Positions 34,942 through 43,699 of a DNA stretch of 64,000 nt are shown one piece after another (within the stretch, counting starts at the first letter, position 1; each line of letters begins with the position of its first letter). Where the stretch lies: contig CAJHZI010000705.1 of assembly GCA_905160935.1 (NCBI GenBank), forward strand, positions 1,965,001 through 2,029,000, given 5' to 3'. The position numbers and the translations under genes were made by a program. Source of the stretch: Enchytraeus crypticus (Eukaryota; Annelida; Clitellata; Enchytraeida; Enchytraeidae). The notes beneath the pieces were generated by a model. The model was not told the origin of the DNA, made no database searches, and saw only the letters and a program-made list of their open reading frames with translations.

Positions 34942-36133
34942 AAAGATGCATAAATTAATGAGTAAGTGTGGGAGTGTACGAACGAGTGAGTGAATGAATA
35001 AATGAATAAAGTTATTAATTATAACTAGAGTGAGTGAATGCGTGAATGAATTGAATGAATTAATGACTACATTAAATGAAAACGAATGACTGAATTTATT
35101 TATTTAGAAATAAAATAAATAAATTCATTCATTCTATGTATTATTAATAAATAAATAATAACAATAATCTTAACCATTTTTATTTGACTCCCAGTTTAAC
35201 TGGGGTCGAGATTGGAAAATTTTATTGCAAGTTCTAAATAAACAATAAGAATAAGAATAAAAATATATTTAACATAATAATAATATAATAATAATAATAA
35301 TATTAATAATATTAATATATAAGTGAAAAGAAATTAATAATATTGCATAATATTAATACAGTATATAAGTGAAAAGAAATCTACCTGAATGAGTTTTAGA
35401 AAGAGTAAATGTGTGAATGAGTCTGTGGATGAAAACGAATAAATGAATGAATTTACAAATATTTAAATAAAATATTAATTACTTAAAATTTATTCATTAA
35501 TTCTATTGATTACTTGTGAATAAATAATCACAAATAGTGATAGTAAATTGATGCATTATATATAATATATAATATATTATAACATATTATAATTAGTGTG
35601 ACGTTTATAAACGAAAAGAAATGTACCTGAATGAGTTTTTCCATGAGGCCAATATTTCCCTGATGTGAGGCAACCAGTAAGGCACTTCTACCATGGTTAT
35701 CTTTAGTATTCACATCAGCGCCCAGACGTATCAGCTCGTCAACCACTTCGGCGTTTCCAATGTTGACCGCCATCCACAGCGAAGATATCCCCTCATTGGA
35801 TCTCACATTCACATCCACATTGCGCTCACCCAGGATCTTAACGACTGATGCGTGCCCGCCTGCAGCGGCGCACCATAGTGGTGTGGTGCTGTTTGAACAA
35901 CGAGGATCCGCCAAAGCGTGGTGATCCAAGAGCTGTATCACAATCTCAGCGTCACCGCGACTGGACGCGACGTGTAATGCCGTGAGGCCGTACCTATTTC
36001 CTGCGTCAACCTTTGCTCCGTCTTGCAGAAGTTTATCAACTGTTTCTACACATCCTTCAGTTGCAGCTTGGATTAAATCCGTGTTGCATTTATCTTCATC
36101 GTCTTCGTCAATTTTGGTGAATATTGGATTCAT
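23614..36133 (-). CDS. Large ankyrin-repeat protein, 9 exons, about 34 repeats
   Basis: Nine minus-strand exons join in frame from ATG at 36133 to TAG at 23616-23614: 36133-35627, 34650-34354, 33739-32948, 31262-31076, 30568-30360, 29752-29609, 27760-27235, 25739-25471, 24120-23614 (3,438 nt, about 1,145 residues). The product is an uninterrupted solenoid of about 34 ankyrin repeats (typical unit NDGxTALxxAAxxGHxEIVxxLLExGADVN). I see no kinase, death, SOCS-box, ion-channel or membrane segment, so it is probably a soluble scaffold or binding protein; partners are unknown. The start follows an in-frame stop at 36142-36140, although 5' UTR splicing is not excluded. Seven of the eight junctions restore a perfect repeat. 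The 30360/29752 junction is the weak one (GTGGGG donor) and may be misplaced by a few codons. Pure ankyrin proteins occur in many animals, so I give no symbol. Confidence 0.9.
25471..25739 (-). CDS. Ankyrin gene exon 8 (repeats 27-29)
   Basis: 269 nt, phase 1 in, phase 0 out. Joins exon 7 as NSDNT/SALLVASLNGHEETV and ends DHQAE before GTACGA. Acceptor GGTGCAG. The 5' part of the exon precedes its first ATG and would be missed by an ATG-based search. Confidence 0.92.
25765..25920 (-). mobile_element. SINE family F 3' fragment in ankyrin intron 7
   Basis: CAGTGCACTGCCAAGTGGCT and ATTCATAATCAAAGTCTGCT match the reverse of 43070-43440. It starts about 25 bp from the exon 8 acceptor. Confidence 0.65.
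25935..26040 (-). mobile_element. RTE-type LINE 3' end
   Basis: (CT)n then TTAGTGCACTGCCTACTGGC, AGGTCCATG and the antisense of the EDREEW-type C-terminus. The hairpin and GA tail mark the LINE 3' terminus. Confidence 0.6.
26180..26330 (+). mobile_element. RTE-type LINE coding fragment
   Basis: Frame NRIGINRQWINIIKNRRARY matches the LINE segment LERVGTDRQLINVLRNRKKR at the 37447 copy. Broken by frameshifts. Lies in ankyrin intron 7, opposite to the gene. Confidence 0.65.
26392..26560 (+). mobile_element. SINE family C
   Basis: AAATAGTTCGATTTTTAAAT, then GTGGTGACATGTGATGGAAG and CATCATCCTTGTATGAGG. An inverted twin lies at 22488-22645. Confidence 0.75.
27100..27212 (-). mobile_element. SINE family C 3' end next to ankyrin exon 7 donor
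   Basis: (AAT)n tail, AAGGTTTAACATCAATTTCC, then GGATGATGTCAGGGACGTCC, 5'-truncated. Only about 22 bp separate it from the GTAAGT donor of exon 7. Confidence 0.8.
27235..27760 (-). CDS. Ankyrin gene exon 7 (repeats 21-27)
   Basis: 526 nt, phase 0 in, phase 1 out at a perfect GTAAGT donor. Begins VNSPDDSGVTPLFAATYNG and ends AVNSDNT. A SINE tail is inserted about 22 bp into the following intron, so the ORF appears to run on into repeat sequence. Confidence 0.95.
27822..29328. mobile_element. hAT-like element with AAGTCC subterminal repeats, 1.5 kb
   Basis: Perfect 8-bp duplications TTTGTTAC at 27814-27821 and 29329-29336. Both ends carry dense CAAGTCCAAGTCC hexamer repeats (27840-27935 and 29208-29318), and the outer ends (CAGGGTTGTTGTAC and TAGTGATGTATGGAC) are imperfect inverted repeats. 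No transposase seen, so non-autonomous. Sits in ankyrin intron 6. The GGGGGG/CCCCCC patches at 28800 and 28980 may mark smaller nested elements. Confidence 0.75.
29467..29556. repeat. (TA)n microsatellite in ankyrin intron 6
   Basis: Two TA runs separated by CAGTATATATATACAGT; no function implied. Confidence 0.95.
29609..29752 (-). CDS. Ankyrin gene exon 6 (repeats 20-21)
   Basis: 48 codons, with ILDILLEHGADLESK and LRVAAFEGRGHVVERL, ending RGAE before GTACTA. The acceptor is ambiguous: AG at 29754-29753 is used here for phase 0, while CACAG a few bases further is an alternative. The match to the repeat consensus makes the exon itself secure. Confidence 0.82.
29875..30100 (+). mobile_element. 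SINE family C, longest copy
   Basis: Contains GATCACCGGATCGACACCG, GTGAATCGATTTGTAGTGAC, GACGTCCCTGACATCATCC, TGAGGAAACAGACGTTAAACC and an ATT tail. No clear tRNA head, so the family may be 5'-truncated or of another origin. Confidence 0.75.
30360..30568 (-). CDS. Ankyrin gene exon 5 (repeats 18-20)
   Basis: Phase 1 in (G plus GT gives the glycine of GHYKCCHLLLEAGADPN). The 5' side is firm. The 3' end is uncertain: donors at GTGGGG (30359), GTTCAA (about 30353) or GTTAGT (about 30328) are all open. The first is listed because it keeps phase 0 with the next exon. Confidence 0.8.
30695..30960 (+). mobile_element. SINE family E
   Basis: Starts GTTGTGTCCGTGTTGTTTGA, includes GCACGTGTCGTAGAAGGCGA and GGTGATCGCCTAGGCTCTAG, and ends AAACTGGGATTAAAGGGAAG plus an A-rich tail. 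Other copies: 34225-34315, 46855-47005 and 61955-62190 (reverse), 60630-60700 (head only), 49110-49165 (reverse, 3' end with ATC tail). Confidence 0.7.
31076..31262 (-). CDS. Ankyrin gene exon 4 (repeats 16-18)
   Basis: 187 nt, phase 0 in, phase 1 out. Reads VVRALINNNADVGKRQ to NFGATPLQAAARK. Acceptor ACGTTCAG, donor GTATGG. Confidence 0.92.
31943..31978. repeat. 11-bp perfect palindrome followed by poly-C
   Basis: GGGTACCGTAC, a 4-base loop, and GTACGGTACCC, then a run of about 12 C. In ankyrin intron 3; possibly a transposon scar. Confidence 0.7.
32822..32938. repeat. 14-bp minisatellite beside ankyrin exon 3 donor
   Basis: About eight copies of CATAATAAATTATA, starting about 10 bp inside the intron from the GTAAGA donor at 32947. 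Confidence 0.95.
32948..33739 (-). CDS. Ankyrin gene exon 3 (repeats 8-16)
   Basis: 264 codons, the largest exon, phase 0 at both ends. Starts ALLDSGANVNASLNDGRT and ends ASESGNEE before GTAAGA. The opposite-strand open frame at 33072-33455 is only its shadow. A 14-bp minisatellite begins about 10 bp into the downstream intron. Confidence 0.95.
33820..33960 (-). mobile_element. RTE-type LINE 3' end
   Basis: (CT)n, GTGCACTGCCTACTGATAGG, then CATATATGAGTGGATCTTTA and AGTCATCTAAATCATC, which continues the C-terminal coding sequence seen at 37575-37615. This copy shows that the hairpin and GA tail belong to the LINE. Confidence 0.75.
34225..34318 (-). mobile_element. SINE family E head
   Basis: AGTCGCCTTCTGCGACACGT and CAATCCGGACACAACACGGG are the reverse of the family E head. 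Lies about 35 bp from the exon 2 donor of the ankyrin gene. Confidence 0.65.
34354..34650 (-). CDS. Ankyrin gene exon 2 (repeats 5-8)
   Basis: 99 codons, phase 0 at both ends. Reads NGAQVDDADQKGLTPL to NEGHLEIVK. One repeat has a short insertion (NPRRSRVSVYNRTPL). Acceptor TGCTTTAG, donor GTTTAT. It has no ATG-led frame of its own, so simple ORF searches miss it. Confidence 0.9.
34790..34940 (+). mobile_element. RTE-type LINE 3' end with (GA)n tail
   Basis: Sense reading ends EDREEWKSYVSWTCQ, then a CCTGCCAGTGCGCAGTGCA hairpin region and about 40 bp of GA. This is the clearest example of the LINE terminus. Confidence 0.75.
35090..35530. repeat. AT-rich simple repeats in ankyrin intron 1
   Basis: Degenerate AATG/AATA repeats and two copies of AGTGAAAAGAAAT-bearing segments (35318-35340 and 35363-35385), plus a third similar piece at 35611-35625 next to the exon 1 donor. 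Confidence 0.6.
35627..36133 (-). CDS. Ankyrin gene exon 1 (start, repeats 1-5)
   Basis: 169 codons, ending in phase 0 at EKLIQ before GTACAT. Begins MNPIFTKIDEDDEDKC, a short acidic leader, then repeats such as YGLTALHVASSRGDAEIV and NHGRSALLVASHQGN. The in-frame stop TAA two codons before the ATG supports this start. Confidence 0.9.
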
Positions 36134-37440
36134 AGTTAATTAGAGACTCCGCGGTTGATTGGAACTTTCAGTCACTTGAATTTTAACTTGATTGTATGTT
36201 TTCAATTTGTTTGAATTTTTAGTAGTTTTTCTCCTTAGTACATCAATGCATGTGAAACAGCAGAACAATTATAGCAATGTAGTTTAATTGATAACATTCG
36301 ATACCTGGAGCCTGTTTTAACAATCCTGAATCTGATTTAATATCATTTCATAGTGAGATAAAATTTGTAATCTTGCTTAATTAAGAAATGCAACTTTAAT
36401 AATTAAAATTAGTTAAAGATTTTAATTCAATCAGAACGTTATACTGAAGTCAGCATCATTTTAGAAACAGCTATATTGAATTGAATTATATTTAATATTA
36501 AATCTAAAGTGCCTTATGACATATATACTATTCCAATTGTGAATTTTATTGATAAGCGAATCTTTAGCATTTTACTCAATATATCCACCAAGAGCAGTAT
36601 TGTCGAAAATCTGAATCCTATGATTTAATTCGTAAAGTAGAAGTCTTTAACTTGATAAGGAATTATACTATGCTTAAAGGGCATACAACGTATTAAAGAA
36701 CTAGTCCAAAAAATTACTTTAACTAATCACAAATAAATTAAATTAACTATAAAAATGCTAAGGAGGGCTACCAGTTTATTGTCTCTAATGTGTACACTGT
36801 AGCTAATTAATTAGAGACCATTTTAAATTCAAATCTTCCAATAGGAAGAAATAGCATTTTATTGATTTATTGCAAGAGCCGCTTCTCTAGGAAGCAAGCC
36901 AAATCCTAGAAATAAATTTTTTGAATTACCACGCGCTCTCTGCTAACATTGTAATCGTAGTTTATAATAAAGAATCTAATTACATGCCGTTGCAATAAGA
37001 GATACATGTAATACATTAACAGATACGCCTTCCGTCACTTGAAAGAGAAATTTATTGCTTTGTTATTCTGAAACCATAAGTCATCAAAAATGTCTAACTT
37101 CCTGATATTGCAAGTTGCACCACAAGGAAGCTAGAAACGCTAGTATTTTATGGCCTTGTTGCAAATTTCAACCAAATTGGCTGCAGTTTGCAACCAATGT
37201 TGTAGGCAACAAAACCTAAGTTTCATTATATATTACGTGTACATCAATTTAGTTAAATTGATAGGCTAAACTAATTTATTACTAATGTTGATTATCTTTA
37301 AATGATTGGAGGGAAGCGCATTTTAGAGTATGCCATATACATGTACATATTCCAAAGAGGCGTAAAATTAAATTAATCAGAAGGGCTGGGATTAAGCATA
37401 TCCCGAAGAAGGGCTGAAAAACAGAATTACCATTAACTGC
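36134..37440. other. Region upstream of the ankyrin gene
   Basis: AT-rich; would hold the promoter and any 5' UTR exon of the minus-strand ankyrin gene. I see no convincing TATA box, initiator or repeat. Confidence 0.4.
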
Positions 37441-37446
37441 AGGTGT

Positions 37447-40025
37447 CTAAATAGGACACCTGCAGTTGACATCCAACCAAGAACTTTCGAAGACAATAGG
37501 AAGACACCTCAGAAGCCATATTGTTCTAAAGCTATAGACCATATAAGGTATCGATACAGCACCGCATTTTGTGAAAACATATGAGTCGGTCTTTAAATCA
37601 TCTAACATACCTAATCTCGGCCTGCCCCTGCCTCTTTTCCCTTCCATTCCACCTTCTATGACCTCTTTTAATAGACCTTCCCCCCTTAGAATGCGTCCTA
37701 TCCATCTCTTCTTCCTGTTTCTTAATACATTTATCAACTGTCTATCTGTGCCAACTCTCTCCAGGACTTCCTCATTTGTAACCTTTTGAGTCCAGCTAAT
37801 CCTCTCCATTCTTCTCCAAATCCACATTTCCAATGCCTCCAGTTTCCTAATATCTTCCTTCCTTAAGGTCCATGTTTCACATCCATACAATAGCGTGGTC
37901 CAAACTAAAGTTTTCACTATCTTTATCTTTGTGTCTTTCTTTAGACTTTTTGTTAATAGTTCTTTTCTACTACCAAAGGCCGCTTTTGTTTGTGCAATCC
38001 TACTGCATATTTCTGTCTCACATTTCCCATCATAGGTTATAGTATGACCCAAATATTTGAAACTCCTTACCTGTTCCAATTTCGTACCATTTATTGTGAT
38101 ATTAACTTCACCTTTATTATTGGACACTCTCATAACCTTGGCCTTTTTTATATTAATTTTCAAGCCTTGGTCATCTGCAAATCGTACATCTTGTATCAAA
38201 TTCTCTCCTACTTTTATTCCTTCTTCCAAGTCTTCCATGGCTTCCTCCATCATTGACTCAGCGTAAATGTTAAGCAGCAGCGGCGAAATGCTAGAACCTT
38301 GTCTTACTCCGCGTCCTATTTCACCTTCTTCTGAGTATTCTTGTTGGATTTTGATTACTGCTCTTTGATTCATGTACAAGTTCAAAATTAGTCTTCTATC
38401 TCTCCAGTCAATTCCTATTCTTTTTAAGATATTCATCGTCGTTATCCAATCAATCTTGTCAAAGATCTTCTTGAAGTCTACAAAGCATACAAAAAACGGC
38501 ATTTCCATATTCTGAGCTTCTTTCGCAAAGAACCCGCATTACTCCTATGGCTTCTCTTGTGCCACATCCTTTCCTAAAACCAAATTGTGTCTTGCTCAGT
38601 ATCGTCTCTGCTTTCGACTGAATGCGATTATTTACTATCTTTAATAAGATCTTCAATGCATGAGGTATTATGCTGATTGTTCTGTAATCCGAACACTCCA
38701 CAGCATTGGCTTTTTTGGGAATTGGAATCATCACTGACTTGGTAAAGTCGTCTGGCCAAATACCTGTATTTTACACATCCATACATACCTCCATTAACTA
38801 TTTGAGTGTTTCTCCTTCCAACATTTTCAAGAATTCTGCTGGGATTTCATCTATTCCGGCTGCCTTCCCCTTCTTCATACTGTTAATTGGAGAATAAATT
38901 TCCTCCTTCATTAAATCGGGGCCCCTTTTATCGTCTTCTATGATATTTTCTTCTTCTATTTTAAAATCCTCTTGAACTGGTTTCCCAGCCTTATCATACA
39001 ATTCCTCTACATATTTTCTCCATCTTTCTTTTACTTCTTCCAGCTTTGTCTTCAATTCCCCATCTTTACCCATTTTACTAATGTTCTTTGCATCTCCTTT
39101 CTTTTTCTTATCGGTTCTTGTTAATATCCTTACTTCTTAGTATAATAGATCCGACCTCCCTCTTTTATCATATTCTGCTAAATCAACACACTTTCCACTC
39201 CACCAATGATCTTTTGCTTTGTCTGTAATTCTTCTAAGTTCACTGTTTAAGCTTCTATATTTCCTTCGGCCATGACTGGTGTCAATACTTTTCATTTCCT
39301 CCTTTCATCCATTATGTCGAGCATCCTGCTTGTGATCCAAGGTTTTTTAGCTGTATTTGCTTTAAGAAAGCCATAACCTTCGTTTGCACCTATTTTAATA
39401 GCTTCCTTTAGCTGACACCATCTTTCATTTACCCTTATTCTTTCGTAGTCCTTCATTTCCTTAACTTTTCTTTCACTGCTTCCTGAAACTGACTTCTTTT
39501 CTCGTTCAATCCGTTCAAATTCCATCTCTTACTGCTTGTCTTCTTAAGTATTTTCTTCAACTGAAGCCCTAATTTTGCCATTACTAGGCTGTGGTCTGAA
39601 TTAATATCGTCTCCTGAATAAGTCCTTGAATTCTTCACACTATTCCTGCACCGTTGCTTTAACAGAATATAGTCTAACTGGTATCTTCCCTCGTTTCCGG
39701 TGCTTCCTGGTTTCTTCCATGTGTAACGTCTTCTCTTCTCATGTTTGAACCAAGTGTTGGATACCCCTAATCTCATTCTATTGCAAAAGTCAACCAATTT
39801 CTGTCCTCTCTCATTTCTTTTTCCTAGACCATATTCCCCGACTTCATTTCCATCTCTTCCTTCACCCACCACCGCGTTCCAATCCCCCATAACTATCACT
39901 TGATCTGTGGATTTTTCTCCTTTAATCATTCCTTCTATTTTTTCGTACATCGCTTCAATTTCCTCATCCTCTGAGGCTGATGTAGGCATCTCTGAAATAA
40001 GTAAACTAAAATTAATGCCTATTAC
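37447..40025 (-). mobile_element. RTE-type (BovB-like) LINE, broken, 5'-truncated
   Basis: Pieces in order on the minus strand: AP-type endonuclease (VIVMGDWNAVVGEGRDG, QLDYILLKQR, SDHSLVMAKL), linker (KGKAAGIDEIPAEFLK), reverse transcriptase (PIPKKANAVECSDYRTISI; QGSSISPLLLNIYAE; RFADD) and C-terminal domain (LLYGCETWTLRKED, GKRGRGRPR). At least three frameshifts separate them. After FADDQ the frame jumps directly to GLKINIKKAKVM, so roughly 20-25 residues normally present are deleted. The C-terminus runs into a SINE F fragment at about 37480-37575. Dead element; the D-D of the active site remains. Confidence 0.9.
37480..37575 (+). mobile_element. SINE family F fragment joined to LINE 3' end
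   Basis: CTCAGAAGCCATATTGTTCT and the following CTATAGACCATATAAGGTAT match 43250-43320. It replaces the normal LINE C-terminus and tail. Confidence 0.6.
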
Positions 40026-40084
40026 AATCTATTTAATATCCATCGTCTTCTCCAATTCATTCTCGCTTCCCGCTAATATATAAG

Positions 40085-40790
40085 TTTAGAATTAAACATA
40101 GGACCCTCATTACCCGTATGGCTTCTTTTGTGTCATAGTCTTTCCTAGAATCAAACTGTGTCTGCTCAATATAATATTCGCTTTCACTTAAATTCGATTA
40201 TTTTCTATCTTCCGAGCTTGAGGTAAGCCTATTAAACTGATTGTTCGTTATCCAAACGTTCAAAAACAATGGCTTTTTGAGTGTTGGTTGATCACTGACT
40301 TGGGAATGTCGTATGACCTGCATTATTCACTTCCATACAAACTTCCACTAGCTTATTGTTTGTTTCTTCTATCAAAATTTTTCAAACTTCTGCTGGAATA
40401 TTATCTATTCAGACTATTCCTTCTGCCGTTCCTTTCTTCGTGCCATAAATTAAAAAATAAGTTTTTCCTTCATTATACCATTTTATCAATTCCTGTTACA
40501 TTTTCTTCCTGGAGTTAAAATCCTTTTGAACTGGCTTCTCAGACTTATCATATAATTCTTCTACATATTCTCTCTATCTTTCCTGTACTTCATCCAGCTC
40601 TGTCTTAAAATTACAATCTTTGCCATTTTTACTAATGTTCTTAGCATCTCCTTTCATTTTCTTTTCGCTTCTTGTCAACTGCCTGCCTTCCTGGTACACT
40701 AGACCAGACCTTTATCAAATTCCTCTAATTCCTCATATTTTTCACTCAACCAATGATCATCCGCTTAGTCTGTTATTCTTATTTAAATTC
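40085..40790 (-). mobile_element. Second, older copy of the same LINE
   Basis: Collinear on the plus strand with 38530-39200: ATGGCTTCTTTTGTGTCAT, CTGATTGTTCGTTATCC, ATCACTGACTTGGGAATGTC, TTCTGCTGGAATATTATCTA and CACTCAACCAATGATC all have counterparts in order. Same orientation as the first copy and heavily frame-broken. Confidence 0.8.
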
Positions 40791-41335
40791 ATTTATATTA
40801 AGAAATAAAATAAATTACTAAATTAAATTAGACTTTTGTCCCTGGGTGTAGGAAGATCTTTTTCTCAAACCTCACACGTTGAAATCTACGTAACAAGTTA
40901 CAATATCTCTCGAGAGTGTTAAGCTTATCAGTTGCTTATGATTTATCATAGCGATATCAGTACTTGAATCTCAGCCACTTGAACTCAATTTCAGCGCTCT
41001 GCCTATAGTATGCGGCCATAAAAATTGAAAAGATTTAAAGCAAGCTACTAGACTATGCCTAGTCTCATTGCTGACTAAGATTAATAATAATTAATTTAAA
41101 ATATACGTGAAATAGTCCCAATGCTTTGCGTACAATACTTTATTTTTATTTATTATTTTTACATTTTGTTCAAGACATGGGCTCCGGGAAAATATTGTAG
41201 GACAAATTTTAACATCTACGTCAGTTAGAGAAGGTCAGGCTGGATGGTCTCCTACTTCTAGGGCAGGCGTGCTGTCCATTCGTCCATCCAACCAATACAG
41301 TTAAAAACGGGCGCTAAATGATATTGTATTGTATA

Positions 41336-42327
41336 CAGTGTGCGCATTAAAAAATATCCTCCTAGCACAATTGCGATAGCTTAGTCAATTCTTAATATTT
41401 CTCCTTGAAATTTTAAGGTTCTCTTGTGGAGGAATTTAGCAACAAGCTGACCAAATTTTGTAAAAATATTTTTAAGGGAACCGGAGTTATCCAAATTTTG
41501 CGAAAAAACTGATTTTTTTTCATTTAACACGCAACGTAAAACGCCAATTAGAATCAATTCCTTTTTGAAAAAAAATGTGCTGACCCTGAAAAAGGCCGTT
41601 AGATGATGACGACTCTGATATTGTGCTACAATGTATTACACTAACACTATTCTGCGAAACTGATTGAAGACTGCAACAAGTAAAAGCCAAATGATTTAAT
41701 TTTTCAACAGGACGGCGCGTCGGATCACACTTCACGTCTTGCGTTATGCTTTCTTGTACAATACATGCCAGATTTCATAAAAATGGATGATTGGCCTCCT
41801 AATTCTCCAGATTTTAATCCACCTGATTCTTTGTCTGGAGACCCATGTTAGAAAAGTATCGTGCTTTCAAGCTCAAACCCAGAAACACAATGAAATTAAA
41901 GGCTGTTCTTCAAGAGATCTTCAAAAACCTACCACAGCAGTCCATTGACAGCGCAATTTTATCTGTAAGAAAAGACTTCTAGCCGGCATTAAAGCCCAGG
42001 GAGTTCATTTCGAGTACACATTGTAGCACAATATCATAGTCGTCATCATCTAACGGCCTTTTTCAGGGTCAGCACATTTTCAAAAAGGAATTGATTCTAA
42101 TTGACGTTTTACGTTACGTGTTAAATGAAAAAAATCAATTTTTTTGCAAAACTTAGATAACTCCGGTTTTCTTAAAAATATTTTTACAAAATTTGGTCAG
42201 CTTGTGGCTAAATTCCTCCACAAGAGAACCTTAAAATTTTGGGGCGAAATATTAAGAATTGACTAAGCTATCCGCAATTGTGCTAGGAGGATATTTTTTA
42301 ATTTTAATTTTTTTAATGTATACACTA
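41336..42327 (+). mobile_element. Tc1/mariner-type element with about 300-bp inverted repeats
   Basis: Inverted repeats 41336-41634 and 42018-42327, flanked by TA on both sides; ends CAGTGTGCGCATTAAAAA and TAGTGTATACATTAAAAA. The centre holds a transposase piece: FQQDGASDHTSRLALCFL, DDWPPNSPDFNP, then a stop and frameshift, and RLLAGIKAQGVHFEYTL at the end, as in IS630/Tc1/mariner DDE transposases. The N-terminal half is absent, so it is inactive. Confidence 0.88.
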
Positions 42328-42329
42328 TA

Positions 42330-43065
42330 AAAGTTGTACTAATTACGAGTGTATTCGTTACTTGATGTTGTACTTGTAAGCACCCTGTACTTTCTAGTAC
42401 AGTGCGTTAAATGCACAATTTCGGTACTGCATATAAAATAGCCTACGTTTTATAAAAAAAACTTATTGCTTCAGAAATCAGGACTGGATCAATCCAAAAT
42501 AGCATTAATTTTTAGAGCCCCGAAGAGCACTAAAAAAGAGAAAGTAATTAGAAGTCACAAAATATGCCAATGCATATTTTGTGACTTCGGATTACTTTTA
42601 TAATTCTATTCTGTACGAATAGATCAACAGGAAAGACAAGAGACAAGGAAAGAGGGAGAGTGAGAGAGCAAGAGAAAGAGAGAGCGAGAGAGACAGAGAG
42701 AGAGAAAGAGAGAGAGAGAATGAGAGTAAGTGAAAGAAAATGAGGGAGAGAAATAAAGACGGGAAAGGAAGGGTTAAAATCTATTTTAATTTTTGAGTTT
42801 CGTTTGTGAGGCTCTCGAACCGTCAAAAGTTGTCGCTCATACCCCAAGTTTACTAACTAATCGAAGTAATTGTAGCTTTTCTACCACTGTCAATCTACTA
42901 GCTTAATATGATAAAGTAATATTAAGTTATTTGCAACAATTTATAGACATATTTAAGAAGCTAAGGGATATAGTAAATTTAGTAATTCTATAGCAATTGG
43001 TGTAATTTAACAAGTAACTGTGATACTAGAGGTCATAATTATAGGTCTTAAACTAACTAATCCCC
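42330..43065. other. Non-coding stretch with (GA)n
   Basis: A GA-rich tract at 42650-42725 creates a spurious Leu/Ser-rich frame. Otherwise nothing recognisable. Confidence 0.5.
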
Positions 43066-43069
43066 GTGC

Positions 43070-43440
43070 TGTACTCGGGTGTGGTTGGACAACTGCAGAA
43101 TGGGCAACCGTAAAAATCTGCTGCATGTACGTAAGAGGCGACTAAGGCAGGAGCTGAGGACGGGGACCCATTTCACCACGAAATATTTTCCCTCAAGACT
43201 AAATGGTAATTAATTCATCTAACTGAGGAAGGCAACGTGTAACCAACTCAGAAGCCATATTTTTCCCAAGCTATAGGCTACATAAGGTATGGATAAAGCA
43301 AAGACTTTGTGATGGGATTAACTTGTTGATTTAAGGAATGCTTTTATAGAGCGAGAAAGCAGACTTGGAGTATGAATATGTACCTTGATCCTGCCACTTG
43401 GCAGCGCACTGAAGAAGGAGAAGAAACCAACAAAATCTAG
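43070..43440 (+). mobile_element. SINE family F, near full length
   Basis: Head CCCCGTGCTGTACTCGGGTG with GTAAGAGGCGACTAAGGCAG, body CTGAGGAAGGCAACGTGTAA, tail TGATCCTGCCACTTGGCAG and CGCACTG. An inverted, similarly complete copy occupies 63640-64000. The terminal hairpin CTGCCA..TGGCAG matches the RTE LINE terminus; the head resembles SINE E. Confidence 0.75.
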
Positions 43441-43576
43441 AAGTAGACTAGCATTCGCTATAAAATTTAGTCAGAGTTGTTGATGTTTGGAATGGGCACT
43501 GAACGATCTTGTATGGGCAGAATCTAGAAATCAATTAAAAAATCTAGTTGCGGTGTATACATATAATGTCGTTCTG

Positions 43577-43692
43577 TAATATGTATACATATGTAATATG
43601 TATACATATGTAATATGTATACATATGTAATATGTATACATATGTAATATGTATACATATGTAATATGTATACATATGTAATATGTATAATG
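43577..43692. repeat. 17-bp palindromic tandem repeat
   Basis: About 6.5 units of GTAATATGTATACATAT; each holds the perfect palindrome ATATGTATACATAT. Bounded on both sides by ATAATGTCGTT. Confidence 0.92.
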
Positions 43693-43699
43693 TCGTTAA

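Noticed and set aside
37571-38266. Plus-strand open frames opposite the LINE
   Set aside because: Shadows of the minus-strand reverse transcriptase coding sequence.
43577-43692. CRISPR-like regular repeats
   Set aside because: Units are contiguous with no spacers and the DNA is eukaryotic; the same applies to the arrays at 45222 and 57851.
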